Source: Minicystis rosea (GTDB lineage Bacteria; Myxococcota_A; Polyangia; Polyangiales; Polyangiaceae). Taken from it: DNA of 64,000 bases. The notes under the pieces were generated by a model. That model worked only from the letters and a program-made list of their open reading frames with translations, had not been told where the DNA came from and made no database searches. The DNA is taken from assembly GCA_001931535.1 (NCBI GenBank), contig CP016211.1, positions 14,647,501-14,711,500 of the forward strand, read 5' to 3'. The translations under genes and the position numbers were made by a program. The stretch's first letter is position 1, and each line of letters opens with the position of its first letter. Positions 42,007-49,889 of this stretch are shown one piece after another.

Positions 42007-44718
42007 ATGCGGCGCACGACCGTCTTGTCTCTCGCCTTCGGGCTCTGCCTCGCGGCTTGCCATCGTGATCGCGCCGCGGCCCCCGCCGCGATCGAAACGG
42101 CGCCCGAAGCGCCGGCCGCGGTGGCCGATGCAGCCGCGCCGGTGTCGCCTGCGCTCGCGGTGCGAGAGGGCGGCGCGCTGGTGCGCTCGCCGGACGGCGC
42201 TGCGCTGTACGTCGCCGACGAAGATCATGCGGTCGTGCGCCGCGTTCCTCTGCCCATCGACGAGGCCTCGCCGCCGCGCGCGTTTCCGCTCCCGGGAAGG
42301 CCGGCGCAGGTGCTCGGCGTGGGCGAGCGCGTGTTGGTCACGATTCGCGATCCCGGTCTGCTCCTCGTCCTGCGCGATCGCGGCGGGGATCTGACCGAGG
42401 AAGCGCGCGTCGCGCTCCCCGGCGACGCATGGGGGATCGCGGTGACCGCGGACGGCGCGCGCGCGCTGGTGTCGTCGGCATGGACGCACCGCGTGTCGCT
42501 CGTCGATCTCGAGGAGAAGCAGGTCCGCTGGTCGGTGGAGACGGCGCGCGAGCCGCGCGGCATCGCGCTCCGCGCCGATGGATCGGCCGCGTGGGTGACG
42601 CACCTCGTGGGCACCGAGATCACGAAGATCGAATCGCTCGATGCGCAGACGCCGGTCGTGAAGCGCGTGGCGCTGCCCGCCGATCCGCTGCGCGCGCCGT
42701 GGGGACAGCAGGATCGCGTGGGGGCTTCCTTGGGCTACGCGGCGGTGCTCGCCGCCGACGAAGGGCGCCTCTTCGTGGCGCGTCACGCGCTGGGTGGCGT
42801 TGGTTGGGGATCGTGGTTCGGCACCACCACCGTGGATGTGCTCGGCACCGCCGCCGACGAGCCCGTGGCTTCGCGCCGCGTGGCGCCCGGGCTCGGGACG
42901 GCGCGCTTCTCGTGGAACAAACCGCTCGGCGATCGCGCGGGCGATTTCACGGAGACCGATCCCACGCCCTTCGTGCAGCCGCGGGCGATGGTGCTGCGCC
43001 GGAGCGCATCGACGCTGCTCGTGGCCAGCGAAGGATACGACGCGCTGGTCGAGCTCGACGCGCACGCCGTCGCGCCCGCGCTCTCGCCGCTGCGCACGTA
43101 TGCGCTCGCCGGCCCCGAGCGACGCGTCGAGCTGTTCCGCGAGCAGGAGACGCGTTGGGGCGGGACGAGCCACGGCGCGCGGTTTCCGGTGTCGGCGTGC
43201 GGGGCGCCCTCGGGCGTCGCGCTCTCGGCGGACGAGGACACGGCCTACGTGTATTGCCGATCGACCGACAGCCTCGCGGTGGTGCCGCTCGAAGGCTATA
43301 CGGTGGGCGCGGCGTCGCGACCTTACCGGCGCGAGGAGACGTACGTGGTGGCGCGCCTCGCGGCGGACCCGCTCCCGGAGCCTGCGGCCGCGGGGCGACG
43401 CGCTTACTACGATGCGCTCGATCCGGTGACGAGCGGTGGTCTCGGTTGCGCCGGTTGCCATCCCGATGGACGCGACGACGGCTTCGTGTGGCGCGAGATC
43501 CACGCCGAGGACGCGCCGGGGGCGACGGCCGCCGCGTCGCGCGATCGCACGCAATCGCCGCCGTTCTTCGTGGCGAATTGGTTGACGCTCGCGGCGCAGA
43601 GCCACGACGCCGCCGGCACCCTCGGGCACGCGCGACAGACACCCATGCTCGCGGGGCGCGTCGATGCGCCCGGTCCTTATGGCTGGCTCGCGGAGAGCGC
43701 CGATCTGGTGGCGCGCATCCGCGCCGGCTTCGCGCTGCATCGCTGGTCTCCGTCGCCTGCGTCGATCTACGACGCGACCACGCAGAAGACGCGCGCGGTG
43801 CCGATCGCGGCCTTCCTGCGCGAGGGCCTGGTCCCACCGCCTTCGCGAGGGCGTGCACCGAATGCCGAGGAGGACCGTGGTCGCGAGATCTTCCTCAGCG
43901 ACACCGCCGGTTGCGCGCGCTGCCATGATCCGGCGAACGGCTACACCAACCGTGCCGCGCTGGCGTTGCCCGGGCGCCGCTCGCCGGCCGGCTTCGAGCC
44001 CGAGGCGATGCCTTCGTTCAAAGTGCCTTCGTTGTTCTACGTCGGCGCCACCGCGCCTTACTTTCACGACGGCGCGGCGGCTTCTCTCGAGGAGCTGGTG
44101 GAGCAGAACCTCGATCACATGGGCATGACCTCACACCTCTCGTCCGACGAGCGGCAAGCGCTCGTCGCCTTCCTGCGCACCATCGAGCCCGAGCCGGTCG
44201 CGCGTTCGCCGCGTGCCGATGAGACCGTGCCGTGGAAGCCTTTGCGCACGCGCGCGTTGCCGCCCGACGAGCGCGGGCCGGCGCCGACGGCGACGCGCGA
44301 GCTGGCGGAGGACGCGCTCCCTTCCATCGACGCCGAGCCTTGGCCCGAGGTCGCTTCTCCCGAGCCGTCGCGTGTCGAGTGGAATGCCGCGCCGCTCGTG
44401 CGGCTCGCCCGATCAATCGGTTGCAAGGCCAAGCGCGCGCGCGAATGGGTGCGCATCGAATGCGCGAATGGCAATCAGCTGCTCATGGCCGGTGGAACGC
44501 GCGCGGGGCTCACCCTCTCGGCGAATCCGGAGCTCGACGTGAAGCCGACCGTCGTCTTCCCGGTGCGCCGCGGCGACCGGCGCGTCATCCAGCTCGGCAC
44601 GTCGTGGAAATGGATGACGCCCTTTGCGGTGCTCTCCGAGCAATGGCTCGACGGTGATCCTCATCCGCTCATCGCCTTCGACGGTGTCTATTCGGCGGGC
44701 ATGGCCGTGCTGCCTTGA
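42007..44718 (+). CDS. Beta-propeller and diheme cytochrome c lipoprotein (CcP/MauG-like C-domain)
   Basis: A 903-residue exported protein. The lipobox is LCLAACH. Residues about 45-450 form propeller-like repeats (GGALVRSPDGAALYVADEDH, PGDAWGIAVTADGARALVSS, CGAPSGVALSADEDTAYVYC). Then come two c-type heme sites: GCAGCHPDG and GCARCHDPA. The typical CcP/MauG end follows: VPSLFYVGATAPYFHDGAAA and MGMTSHLSSDERQALVAFL. A further C-terminal domain of about 180 residues has no known match. The role is probably periplasmic electron transfer or peroxide reduction linked to a sensing or binding propeller. Divergent from the DUF2891 gene. Confidence 0.85.
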   Translation: MRRTTVLSLAFGLCLAACHRDRAAAPAAIETAPEAPAAVADAAAPVSPALAVREGGALVRSPDGAALYVADEDHAVVRRVPLPIDEASPPRAFPLPGRPAQVLGVGERVLVTIRDPGLLLVLRDRGGDLTEEARVALPGDAWGIAVTADGARALVSSAWTHRVSLVDLEEKQVRWSVETAREPRGIALRADGSAAWVTHLVGTEITKIESLDAQTPVVKRVALPADPLRAPWGQQDRVGASLGYAAVLAADEGRLFVARHALGGVGWGSWFGTTTVDVLGTAADEPVASRRVAPGLGTARFSWNKPLGDRAGDFTETDPTPFVQPRAMVLRRSASTLLVASEGYDALVELDAHAVAPALSPLRTYALAGPERRVELFREQETRWGGTSHGARFPVSACGAPSGVALSADEDTAYVYCRSTDSLAVVPLEGYTVGAASRPYRREETYVVARLAADPLPEPAAAGRRAYYDALDPVTSGGLGCAGCHPDGRDDGFVWREIHAEDAPGATAAASRDRTQSPPFFVANWLTLAAQSHDAAGTLGHARQTPMLAGRVDAPGPYGWLAESADLVARIRAGFALHRWSPSPASIYDATTQKTRAVPIAAFLREGLVPPPSRGRAPNAEEDRGREIFLSDTAGCARCHDPANGYTNRAALALPGRRSPAGFEPEAMPSFKVPSLFYVGATAPYFHDGAAASLEELVEQNLDHMGMTSHLSSDERQALVAFLRTIEPEPVARSPRADETVPWKPLRTRALPPDERGPAPTATRELAEDALPSIDAEPWPEVASPEPSRVEWNAAPLVRLARSIGCKAKRAREWVRIECANGNQLLMAGGTRAGLTLSANPELDVKPTVVFPVRRGDRRVIQLGTSWKWMTPFAVLSEQWLDGDPHPLIAFDGVYSAGMAVLP

Positions 44719-44829
44719 GACCGCCCTCGCCGAGCGCGGTCTCGTCGCAGTGTCGGCACCGTCACCGGCGAACGAACGCGCAGGATGGCTGAATGGTTGC
44801 GGCGAGGGTGGCAACGAACTCCCTGCATC

Positions 44830-45126
44830 ATGAAGCCGTACCTGCTTGCTGCTGCGCTCAGCATGTCGCTGCTCTCCATCCTCCCCGGCTGCGGAGAGGC
44901 GCCGCCGCCCACCGCCAACACGCCGGCCGAGATCTCGCGGGCCGGCGCCGTCGATGCGGCTCGCCAAGACGCGGCGCTGCGTTTTCGCGTCGTCGACGTC
45001 TCCGCGGTGGCCGTCAGTCGATCAGGACGTTATTGGGTCGTCGATTTGCGGACCCGCGACGGCGGCGGAGTCCATTATGCCATCGCCGGTGACGGCACGA
45101 TTCGCGAGCGACGCATGATGCAGTGA
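44830..45126 (+). CDS. Small lipoprotein
   Basis: A 98-residue protein with signal and lipobox (LAAALSMSLLSILPGCG). The mature part resembles a single PepSY-like or cystatin-like strand-helix unit (FRVVDVSAVAVSRSGRYWVV, VHYAIAGDGTIRER). It lies 111 bases after the cytochrome lipoprotein on the same strand, perhaps co-transcribed. The function is unknown. Confidence 0.65.
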   Translation: MKPYLLAAALSMSLLSILPGCGEAPPPTANTPAEISRAGAVDAARQDAALRFRVVDVSAVAVSRSGRYWVVDLRTRDGGGVHYAIAGDGTIRERRMMQ

Positions 45127-45183
45127 TGCGCCGTGGCCCATCGATGTCGCGGACATGATGGCTGTGGAGAGAAGATGAATGTG

Positions 45184-45203
45184 GCCGGCGCGGTCACGCC
45201 GGC
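45184..45203. terminator. 7-bp GC hairpin between convergent genes
   Basis: GCCGGCG pairs with CGCCGGC around loop CGGTCA, followed on the plus strand by GGCGTCTTCTTC. It separates the small lipoprotein (+) from the pirin gene (-). Confidence 0.5.
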
Positions 45204-45213
45204 GGCGTCTTCT

Positions 45214-46236
45214 TCATCGATCCTTCCGCTCCACGCGGCCGTCCACGTGTTTGGCGAAGCGTGATTCGTCCCGTGCGTGAACGGGATCGTCGCTCGGCCA
45301 GGGCCAGCCGCCGAAGTGGGTGCGCTGGTAATCCATGATGGCCTTTTGAATCTCGAGGCGGCTGTTCATCACGAAGGGGCCGTGTTGCACCACCGGCTCT
45401 CCGATGGGCCGGCCTTGGAGCATCAGAATCTCGCACGTGCCTTCGCCGGCCTCGAGGCGAAGCGCGGTATCGCTCTTCACCGCGATGGCCGCGTGCGACT
45501 TCACGGCCTGTCCTCCGACGCGCAGGGAAGGGCCGGCGAAGAAGAACAGTGTCCGCTCCGTGCGCGCGTGGGCCGCGGGCGGGAGCTCCCACGAGGCGCC
45601 CGCATCCATCTTGATGCACCAAATGGCAACATCGGTATCCGGACGGGCAGCCCAGGATCGCGGCGGCGGAGGCGGCGCGCGCCGGCTGTCGAGCGGACCG
45701 GCCACCACCGTCACCTCCGTTTTGCGGCCGGCGTCGTCCGCGAAGGTGTGGAGGGGGATGTCGTCGCCCCAAAGCATGGTGAAATGGGGGTCGACCATTT
45801 TGTCTGCGCTCGGGAGGTTGAGCCAGATCTGGAAGAGCTCGACCGGGTTCGGCGTGCTCTTGTCGAGCAGCGGAAACATCTCGGAATGGACGACGCCGGC
45901 GCCGGCCGTCAACCATTGAACGTCGCCGCGGCCGAAGCGCGCCGCCGCGCCGAGCGAGTCCGAGTGATCGATGTAGCCGCGCCGCACGATGGTCACCGTC
46001 TCGAAGCCGCGGTGCGGGTGCTGCGGAAAGCCGGGGACGACGTGGCCGTGGTACATGCTGAAGCCGTCTTTGCCGCTGAAGTCCTGGCCGAGATGACGCC
46101 CTGCCAGGGAGGTCGCCGGGCCCATGCGATCGTTGCCGCGCGGATAGGCGTCGTCGTGGTGGACGCAGAACAGGAAAGGATCGCGCGTCACCCACGGGAA
46201 CCCGAGGGGGCGGATGTCGAGCACGGCGCCGTTCAT
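45214..46236 (-). CDS. Pirin-family cupin protein
   Basis: A 340-residue double-cupin protein. The N-terminal cupin carries the pirin metal motif GFPQHPHRGFETVTIVRRGY, then DVQWLTAGAGVVHSEMF; WLNLPSADKMVDPHF links to the second cupin (LFFFAGPSLRVGGQA). Bacterial pirins bind Fe and act as quercetin dioxygenases or redox sensors. The length is longer than the usual 230-300 because of a 35-residue C-terminal extension. It is followed by a hairpin and preceded by the aldose-epimerase-like gene on the same strand (41-base gap). Confidence 0.9.
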   Translation of the reverse strand: MNGAVLDIRPLGFPWVTRDPFLFCVHHDDAYPRGNDRMGPATSLAGRHLGQDFSGKDGFSMYHGHVVPGFPQHPHRGFETVTIVRRGYIDHSDSLGAAARFGRGDVQWLTAGAGVVHSEMFPLLDKSTPNPVELFQIWLNLPSADKMVDPHFTMLWGDDIPLHTFADDAGRKTEVTVVAGPLDSRRAPPPPPRSWAARPDTDVAIWCIKMDAGASWELPPAAHARTERTLFFFAGPSLRVGGQAVKSHAAIAVKSDTALRLEAGEGTCEILMLQGRPIGEPVVQHGPFVMNSRLEIQKAIMDYQRTHFGGWPWPSDDPVHARDESRFAKHVDGRVERKDR

Positions 46237-46277
46237 GAGCCGATCCTCTTACCAGGATCGCGGCGCCGCGCGAGCCG

Positions 46278-47138
46278 TCATCGCCGCTCGATGCGGAGCC
46301 ACAGCGAGCGTGCCTCGCCCGCGCCCAACGTGATCAAGCGATCACCCGTGTTGAGCGCGTTGCCCGGGCAGCTCCAGGGCTCGAGGCACACGAAGTCACG
46401 GCCACCGAGCGTCCACACCACCCAATGCGCGAGCTCGGCCGAGCCGCGGAGCACGATCTCCATGTCGGGGAGCTGCAACGAAGCCTCCGCGCCGCCGTGA
46501 TCGTGAAGGTGCATGTCGACCTCCGGCGCCGTCAGATCGAAGCCCTCGAAGAGCACCTCGCGCTTGTTTTTGTTGTCGTAGGCGCGCGTGGCGCGGGTCG
46601 GAATGCGCACCGCGGCCTTGTCGGCATCGGGCACCAGGAAATAGGGGTGGAAGCCCACACCGAACGGCATCGGCGTGTCACCCGCATTCTCGATGCGCAT
46701 CTCGATTGCCACCGCCGCGCCACGCAATCGATAGGTGAATTGGGCGTGGAAATCCCAGGGATATTGCGCCCTCGTCACATCGTTCGCCGCGAGCACGAGG
46801 CGGGCCCAGGCGCCGTCGTCGGTGCCGGTGGCGTCGATGGTCCAAGGCAGGTTGCGCGCAAAGCCATGTTGTTTCATCGCGCCGTGCGCTTCGCCGTGGG
46901 ACCACGCGTCGCCCGCGAGCTTGCCCGGCGAGGGGAAGAGCACGGGGACACCGCCGCGCACGTTGGCGCTCTCGTCCTCGAACGTCTTGCGGTCGAGGTA
47001 GAGCAGCTCGCGGCCGCCGGCCGACAGGCTGATCAACATGCCTCCACGCGCGGGCGCGAGCGTCGCCGAGCTATCGCTCTCTTCATCGACGAGCGTGAGG
47101 AGAGGAATGGAGCCGCCCCGGTGATCCACGCGAAACAT
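46278..47138 (-). CDS. Aldose 1-epimerase / glucose-6-phosphate 1-epimerase-like protein
   Basis: A 286-residue galactose-mutarotase-like enzyme that interconverts alpha and beta forms of hexoses. Family blocks: ARGGMLISLSAGGRELLYLD, GGVPVLFPSPGKL, MKQHGFARNLPW (with the catalytic-type His), PFGVGFHPYFLVPD and FVCLEPWSCPGNALNTGD (acidic residue). Cytoplasmic. The ATG at 47138 gives the usual short N-terminus. It shares the strand with the pirin and the small membrane protein. The sugar substrate is not readable from sequence. Confidence 0.88.
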   Translation of the reverse strand: MFRVDHRGGSIPLLTLVDEESDSSATLAPARGGMLISLSAGGRELLYLDRKTFEDESANVRGGVPVLFPSPGKLAGDAWSHGEAHGAMKQHGFARNLPWTIDATGTDDGAWARLVLAANDVTRAQYPWDFHAQFTYRLRGAAVAIEMRIENAGDTPMPFGVGFHPYFLVPDADKAAVRIPTRATRAYDNKNKREVLFEGFDLTAPEVDMHLHDHGGAEASLQLPDMEIVLRGSAELAHWVVWTLGGRDFVCLEPWSCPGNALNTGDRLITLGAGEARSLWLRIERR

Positions 47139-47157
47139 GGCCGCGAGGGTAGCAGAG

Positions 47158-47487
47158 CTAAGAGCGCCAGCGGCGGGCCGCGTCCGTGCGCAGCGCCCAG
47201 ACACGCAGACCGAGCGCCGCGGCGCCGAGCGCATAGACGACGGCGCGCCCACCCAGCGGCACGCGCACGAGGCTCCAAAGAAAGAGCCCTGCTCCCGCAT
47301 AAGCCATCACGATGGCTGCCACGCGACGCGGAGGCCACCAAGGCACGAGCGCAGCCACGAGCATCCACGCCGCGGCCCAGGCTGCTTGTCGCGCCAGGAG
47401 CGCGGGGGCGATCACCGCGAGCAGCGCCGAGGTCGCGAGCACGGCCGGCGGCGCAGGAGGCGGCCCCGGCTTCTCGGCGTCGGACAT
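47158..47487 (-). CDS. Small integral membrane protein
   Basis: A 109-residue hydrophobic protein. A proline-rich cytoplasmic start (EKPGPPPAPPAV) is followed by four predicted membrane helices (VLATSALLAVIAPALLA, AAWAAAWMLVAALVPWW, VAAIVMAYAGAGLFLW, AVVYALGAAALGLRVW) and a basic tail. No family is recognised. It begins the minus-strand run that leads, after a 19-base gap, into the epimerase-like gene, so they may form one transcript. Confidence 0.65.
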   Translation of the reverse strand: MSDAEKPGPPPAPPAVLATSALLAVIAPALLARQAAWAAAWMLVAALVPWWPPRRVAAIVMAYAGAGLFLWSLVRVPLGGRAVVYALGAAALGLRVWALRTDAARRWRS

Positions 47488-47556
47488 GCGCTCAGCCTAT
47501 CAGCGCAGCGATCGCCGCGGAATCGCGATGATCCGCGACGTCATCACACGTCGAGC

Positions 47557-48045
47557 TCAGGTCTCGGTCGCGCTCGCGTGGATGCCGGCTAGATCCCCGC
47601 AGCGCGTGCGCCCGACGATGTACACGCCCACGCGGTTCTCGCCGAACGAGAAGAAGCGCACGTCGCCGAGCTCTTCTTCCAGCACGTGGTGCAGGGATTG
47701 GTAGCGCTCGGTGATCGTGGGATCACCGGGCTCCGGAGATGCGATGTCGTCGAGCTCTTCGAGCGAGCGCTCTTCGATGGGCGCGTCGGCAGACACGCCG
47801 AAGAGCGCGCGCACCGCCTCCGCCGTGGGCTCGCGATCACCGCGACCGGGCTCGACGAGGATGTCGATGGGAGAGTCCGACTCGCTCGGCCAAGTGAGCC
47901 CGTCCGTCGCCGCCACCAGCACGGACTCGATGTCTGCGCTGCACGACGTGAGCGCGGAGGCGGTCGTGGCCGTCACCTCCGCGCCGGCGTCCGCGCAGGC
48001 GGCCGTGAGGAGAGCGAGGGCGGCGAGGGACAGACAGCGCTTCAT
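47557..48045 (-). CDS. NuiA-like (nuclease A inhibitor family) lipoprotein
   Basis: A 162-residue protein. The signal and lipobox (SLAALALLTAAC) export it. The mature domain matches the NuiA family, which inhibits the Anabaena sugar-non-specific nuclease: DGLTWPSESDSPIDILVEPG, a middle helix (RYQSLHHVLEEELGDVRF), VGVYIVGRTRCGDLAGIHAS and an ET end. Known NuiA is cytosolic, so an exported form is unusual. No matching nuclease gene is in the window. It may protect against extracellular nucleases or have lost that role. Two cysteines (SCSAD, TRCGD) could pair outside. Confidence 0.8.
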   Translation of the reverse strand: MKRCLSLAALALLTAACADAGAEVTATTASALTSCSADIESVLVAATDGLTWPSESDSPIDILVEPGRGDREPTAEAVRALFGVSADAPIEERSLEELDDIASPEPGDPTITERYQSLHHVLEEELGDVRFFSFGENRVGVYIVGRTRCGDLAGIHASATET

Positions 48046-48240
48046 CGATGGTCCTCCGGCGGGCCTCGGGAGCGAGGCCGGCGCTCCGCGGTGACGCGGT
48101 TGACGAGGAGCGGTTAACTGCCGGCGGGCAGCGGAGCAAGCGGTCATACCCGCGCCATCGGTGGCCTCGATCGCACGGGAAACCAAGTGTTTCGCCTTCG
48201 GCGCGCCGTCCTTCGTGCAAGGTCCGGTCAGCTTGGCGGC

Positions 48241-48263
48241 GGCCTCGCCGAGGCCCTGTTTTT
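48241..48263 (+). terminator. Intrinsic-terminator-like hairpin with T-run
   Basis: GGCCT pairs with AGGCC around CGCCG and is followed after CTG by five Ts. It is the only hairpin in the window with a clear T-run, but no plus-strand gene lies just upstream. It might stop antisense transcripts, or be chance. Confidence 0.3.
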
Positions 48264-48295
48264 ACGGATTCTTCGCGTGGTGGGTCGATCGTCGA

Positions 48296-49801
48296 TCAGG
48301 CGCGCGCGCTCACCGGCGGCACGCTGTCGTTCCACGGGCGCGCGCGTTCGAGCTGCGCCGCCAGGCGGAACAGCGTGGGCTCGTCGCCGAAGCGGCCCGT
48401 GAAGCACACGCCCACCGGCAGCCCCTCGGCGGAGAAGTGGAGAGGTACGCTCATCGACGGCTGTCCCGTCATGTTCGCGATCATCGTGAACGGCGCGAAC
48501 GCATAGGCTCGCTTCACGGCTCGATCGAGCACGCCGGGCAGCTTCATCGCCAGGCTCAGCGAGCGCTTGGCCACGAACTCTTGCACCTTCGCTTCCAAGC
48601 CCTTGGCGAACAAGGTGCCATGCGGGACCGGCGGTTTGCCGAGCGTGGGCGTGAGGAAGAGATCGTACGTCTCGTGCAAACGGAGCATGGCGCGGGCCGT
48701 CGCCTGCAGCTCGCGGATGGCCTCGGAGAGCTGCGCGGCGGAGAGGACCTTGCGACCGATGAGCGCCATCATGAACGTCTCGCGCTCCACGTCGTCGAGC
48801 GTGGGCTCGCGGCCCATCGTGCGCGCGGCGATGGTGAGCTCGGCGCCCACGCCGGCGCAGTAGACCGTGAAGAAGTACTTGGCCGTCGCCTCGGCGTCCA
48901 CGGGCGGGCGCACCTCTTCGACGTCGTGCCCGAGATCGCGCAGCACCTTCACCGCGGACTCGATGGCGCGTCGCTGCTCGTCGTTCTCCTCGCCGGGCAG
49001 CACCGGACGCCAAGTGTACGCGATCCGCAGCCTTCCAGGCTCTTTCGCGACTTCGTCGAGATACGATCCCGCCTTCGGAGGGGCCCAATACGGTGCCGAG
49101 TCCTCGGGGCCTGCGCTCGCATCGAGGAAGGCGGCGCTGTCACGCACGCTCACGGTGAGCACGTGCTCGGCGGCGAAGCCATGGGCGCGCTCGCTCGTGT
49201 CGGGGCCGAACGGGTTGCGACCGCGCGTCGGCTTGAGCCCGAAGATGCCGCAGCACGAAGCGGGGATGCGGATCGATCCACCGGCATCACCGCCGTGCGC
49301 CGCGGGGACGACGCGTGCTGCCACGGCCGCGGCGGCGCCGCCCGACGATCCACCCGTCGTGTACCCGAGCTTCCAGGGGTTGTGGCAAGGGCCATAAAGG
49401 ACCGTCTCGCACGTAGGGAGAATGCCGAGCTCGCTCGTGTTCGTCTTGCCGAAGACCACGAGGCCCGCGCGCTCGTAACGCTCGATGATGGTGGAGTGAC
49501 GCGCGGGCACGTTGCCCGCGAAGAGCCGGCTCCCGTGCTTGAGCGGGACACCCGCGTATTGCGCCGCCAAATCCTTGATGAGGAAGGGCACGCCCCGGAG
49601 CGGTCCATCGGGCAGGCCGCGCGCGATGTTCCGGCGGGCGATATCGTACATGGGCAGGACCACGGCGTTGAGGCGGGGATTGACCCGCTCGACACGCGTG
49701 ATCGCCTCGTCGAGCAGCTCCTCGGGCGTGACCTCTTTGCGTCGCACGAGCTCGGCAAGACCGAGCGCGTCATGCGCGTCATAGGCGGCGGCGATGGACA
49801 T
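48296..49801 (-). CDS. Amidase signature family hydrolase
   Basis: A 501-residue amidase of the Ser-cisSer-Lys family. The catalytic lysine is in PFLIKDLAAQYAG, the serines in YTTGGSSGGAAAAVAARVVP (cis-Ser and nucleophile) and the strand GGSIRIPASCCGIFGLKPTR. Length is normal. It hydrolyses amide bonds of unknown substrates: acyl amides, aryl amides or Glu-tRNA-like. GatA is unlikely, since no gatB or gatC is near. The ATG at 49801 is preferred to one 12 codons upstream. It is divergent from the acyl-CoA synthetase gene (88-base gap). Confidence 0.9.
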   Translation of the reverse strand: MSIAAAYDAHDALGLAELVRRKEVTPEELLDEAITRVERVNPRLNAVVLPMYDIARRNIARGLPDGPLRGVPFLIKDLAAQYAGVPLKHGSRLFAGNVPARHSTIIERYERAGLVVFGKTNTSELGILPTCETVLYGPCHNPWKLGYTTGGSSGGAAAAVAARVVPAAHGGDAGGSIRIPASCCGIFGLKPTRGRNPFGPDTSERAHGFAAEHVLTVSVRDSAAFLDASAGPEDSAPYWAPPKAGSYLDEVAKEPGRLRIAYTWRPVLPGEENDEQRRAIESAVKVLRDLGHDVEEVRPPVDAEATAKYFFTVYCAGVGAELTIAARTMGREPTLDDVERETFMMALIGRKVLSAAQLSEAIRELQATARAMLRLHETYDLFLTPTLGKPPVPHGTLFAKGLEAKVQEFVAKRSLSLAMKLPGVLDRAVKRAYAFAPFTMIANMTGQPSMSVPLHFSAEGLPVGVCFTGRFGDEPTLFRLAAQLERARPWNDSVPPVSARA

Positions 49802-49889
49802 GGGCTCGCGTGTCTCATCGGGCCGACGCGGCGGCAATCATCGAATCGCTCCCCGACGTGCGCGCTCCTTTCGGATATCCTCCGCCGCA

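Noticed and set aside
48241..48263. Terminator of the amidase or NuiA-like gene
   Set aside because: The T-run is on the plus strand while both genes are on the minus strand, so it does not fit either as an intrinsic terminator.
48296..49801. Amidase as GatA of a Glu-tRNA amidotransferase
   Set aside because: No gatB or gatC nearby, and the sequence reads as a general amidase.
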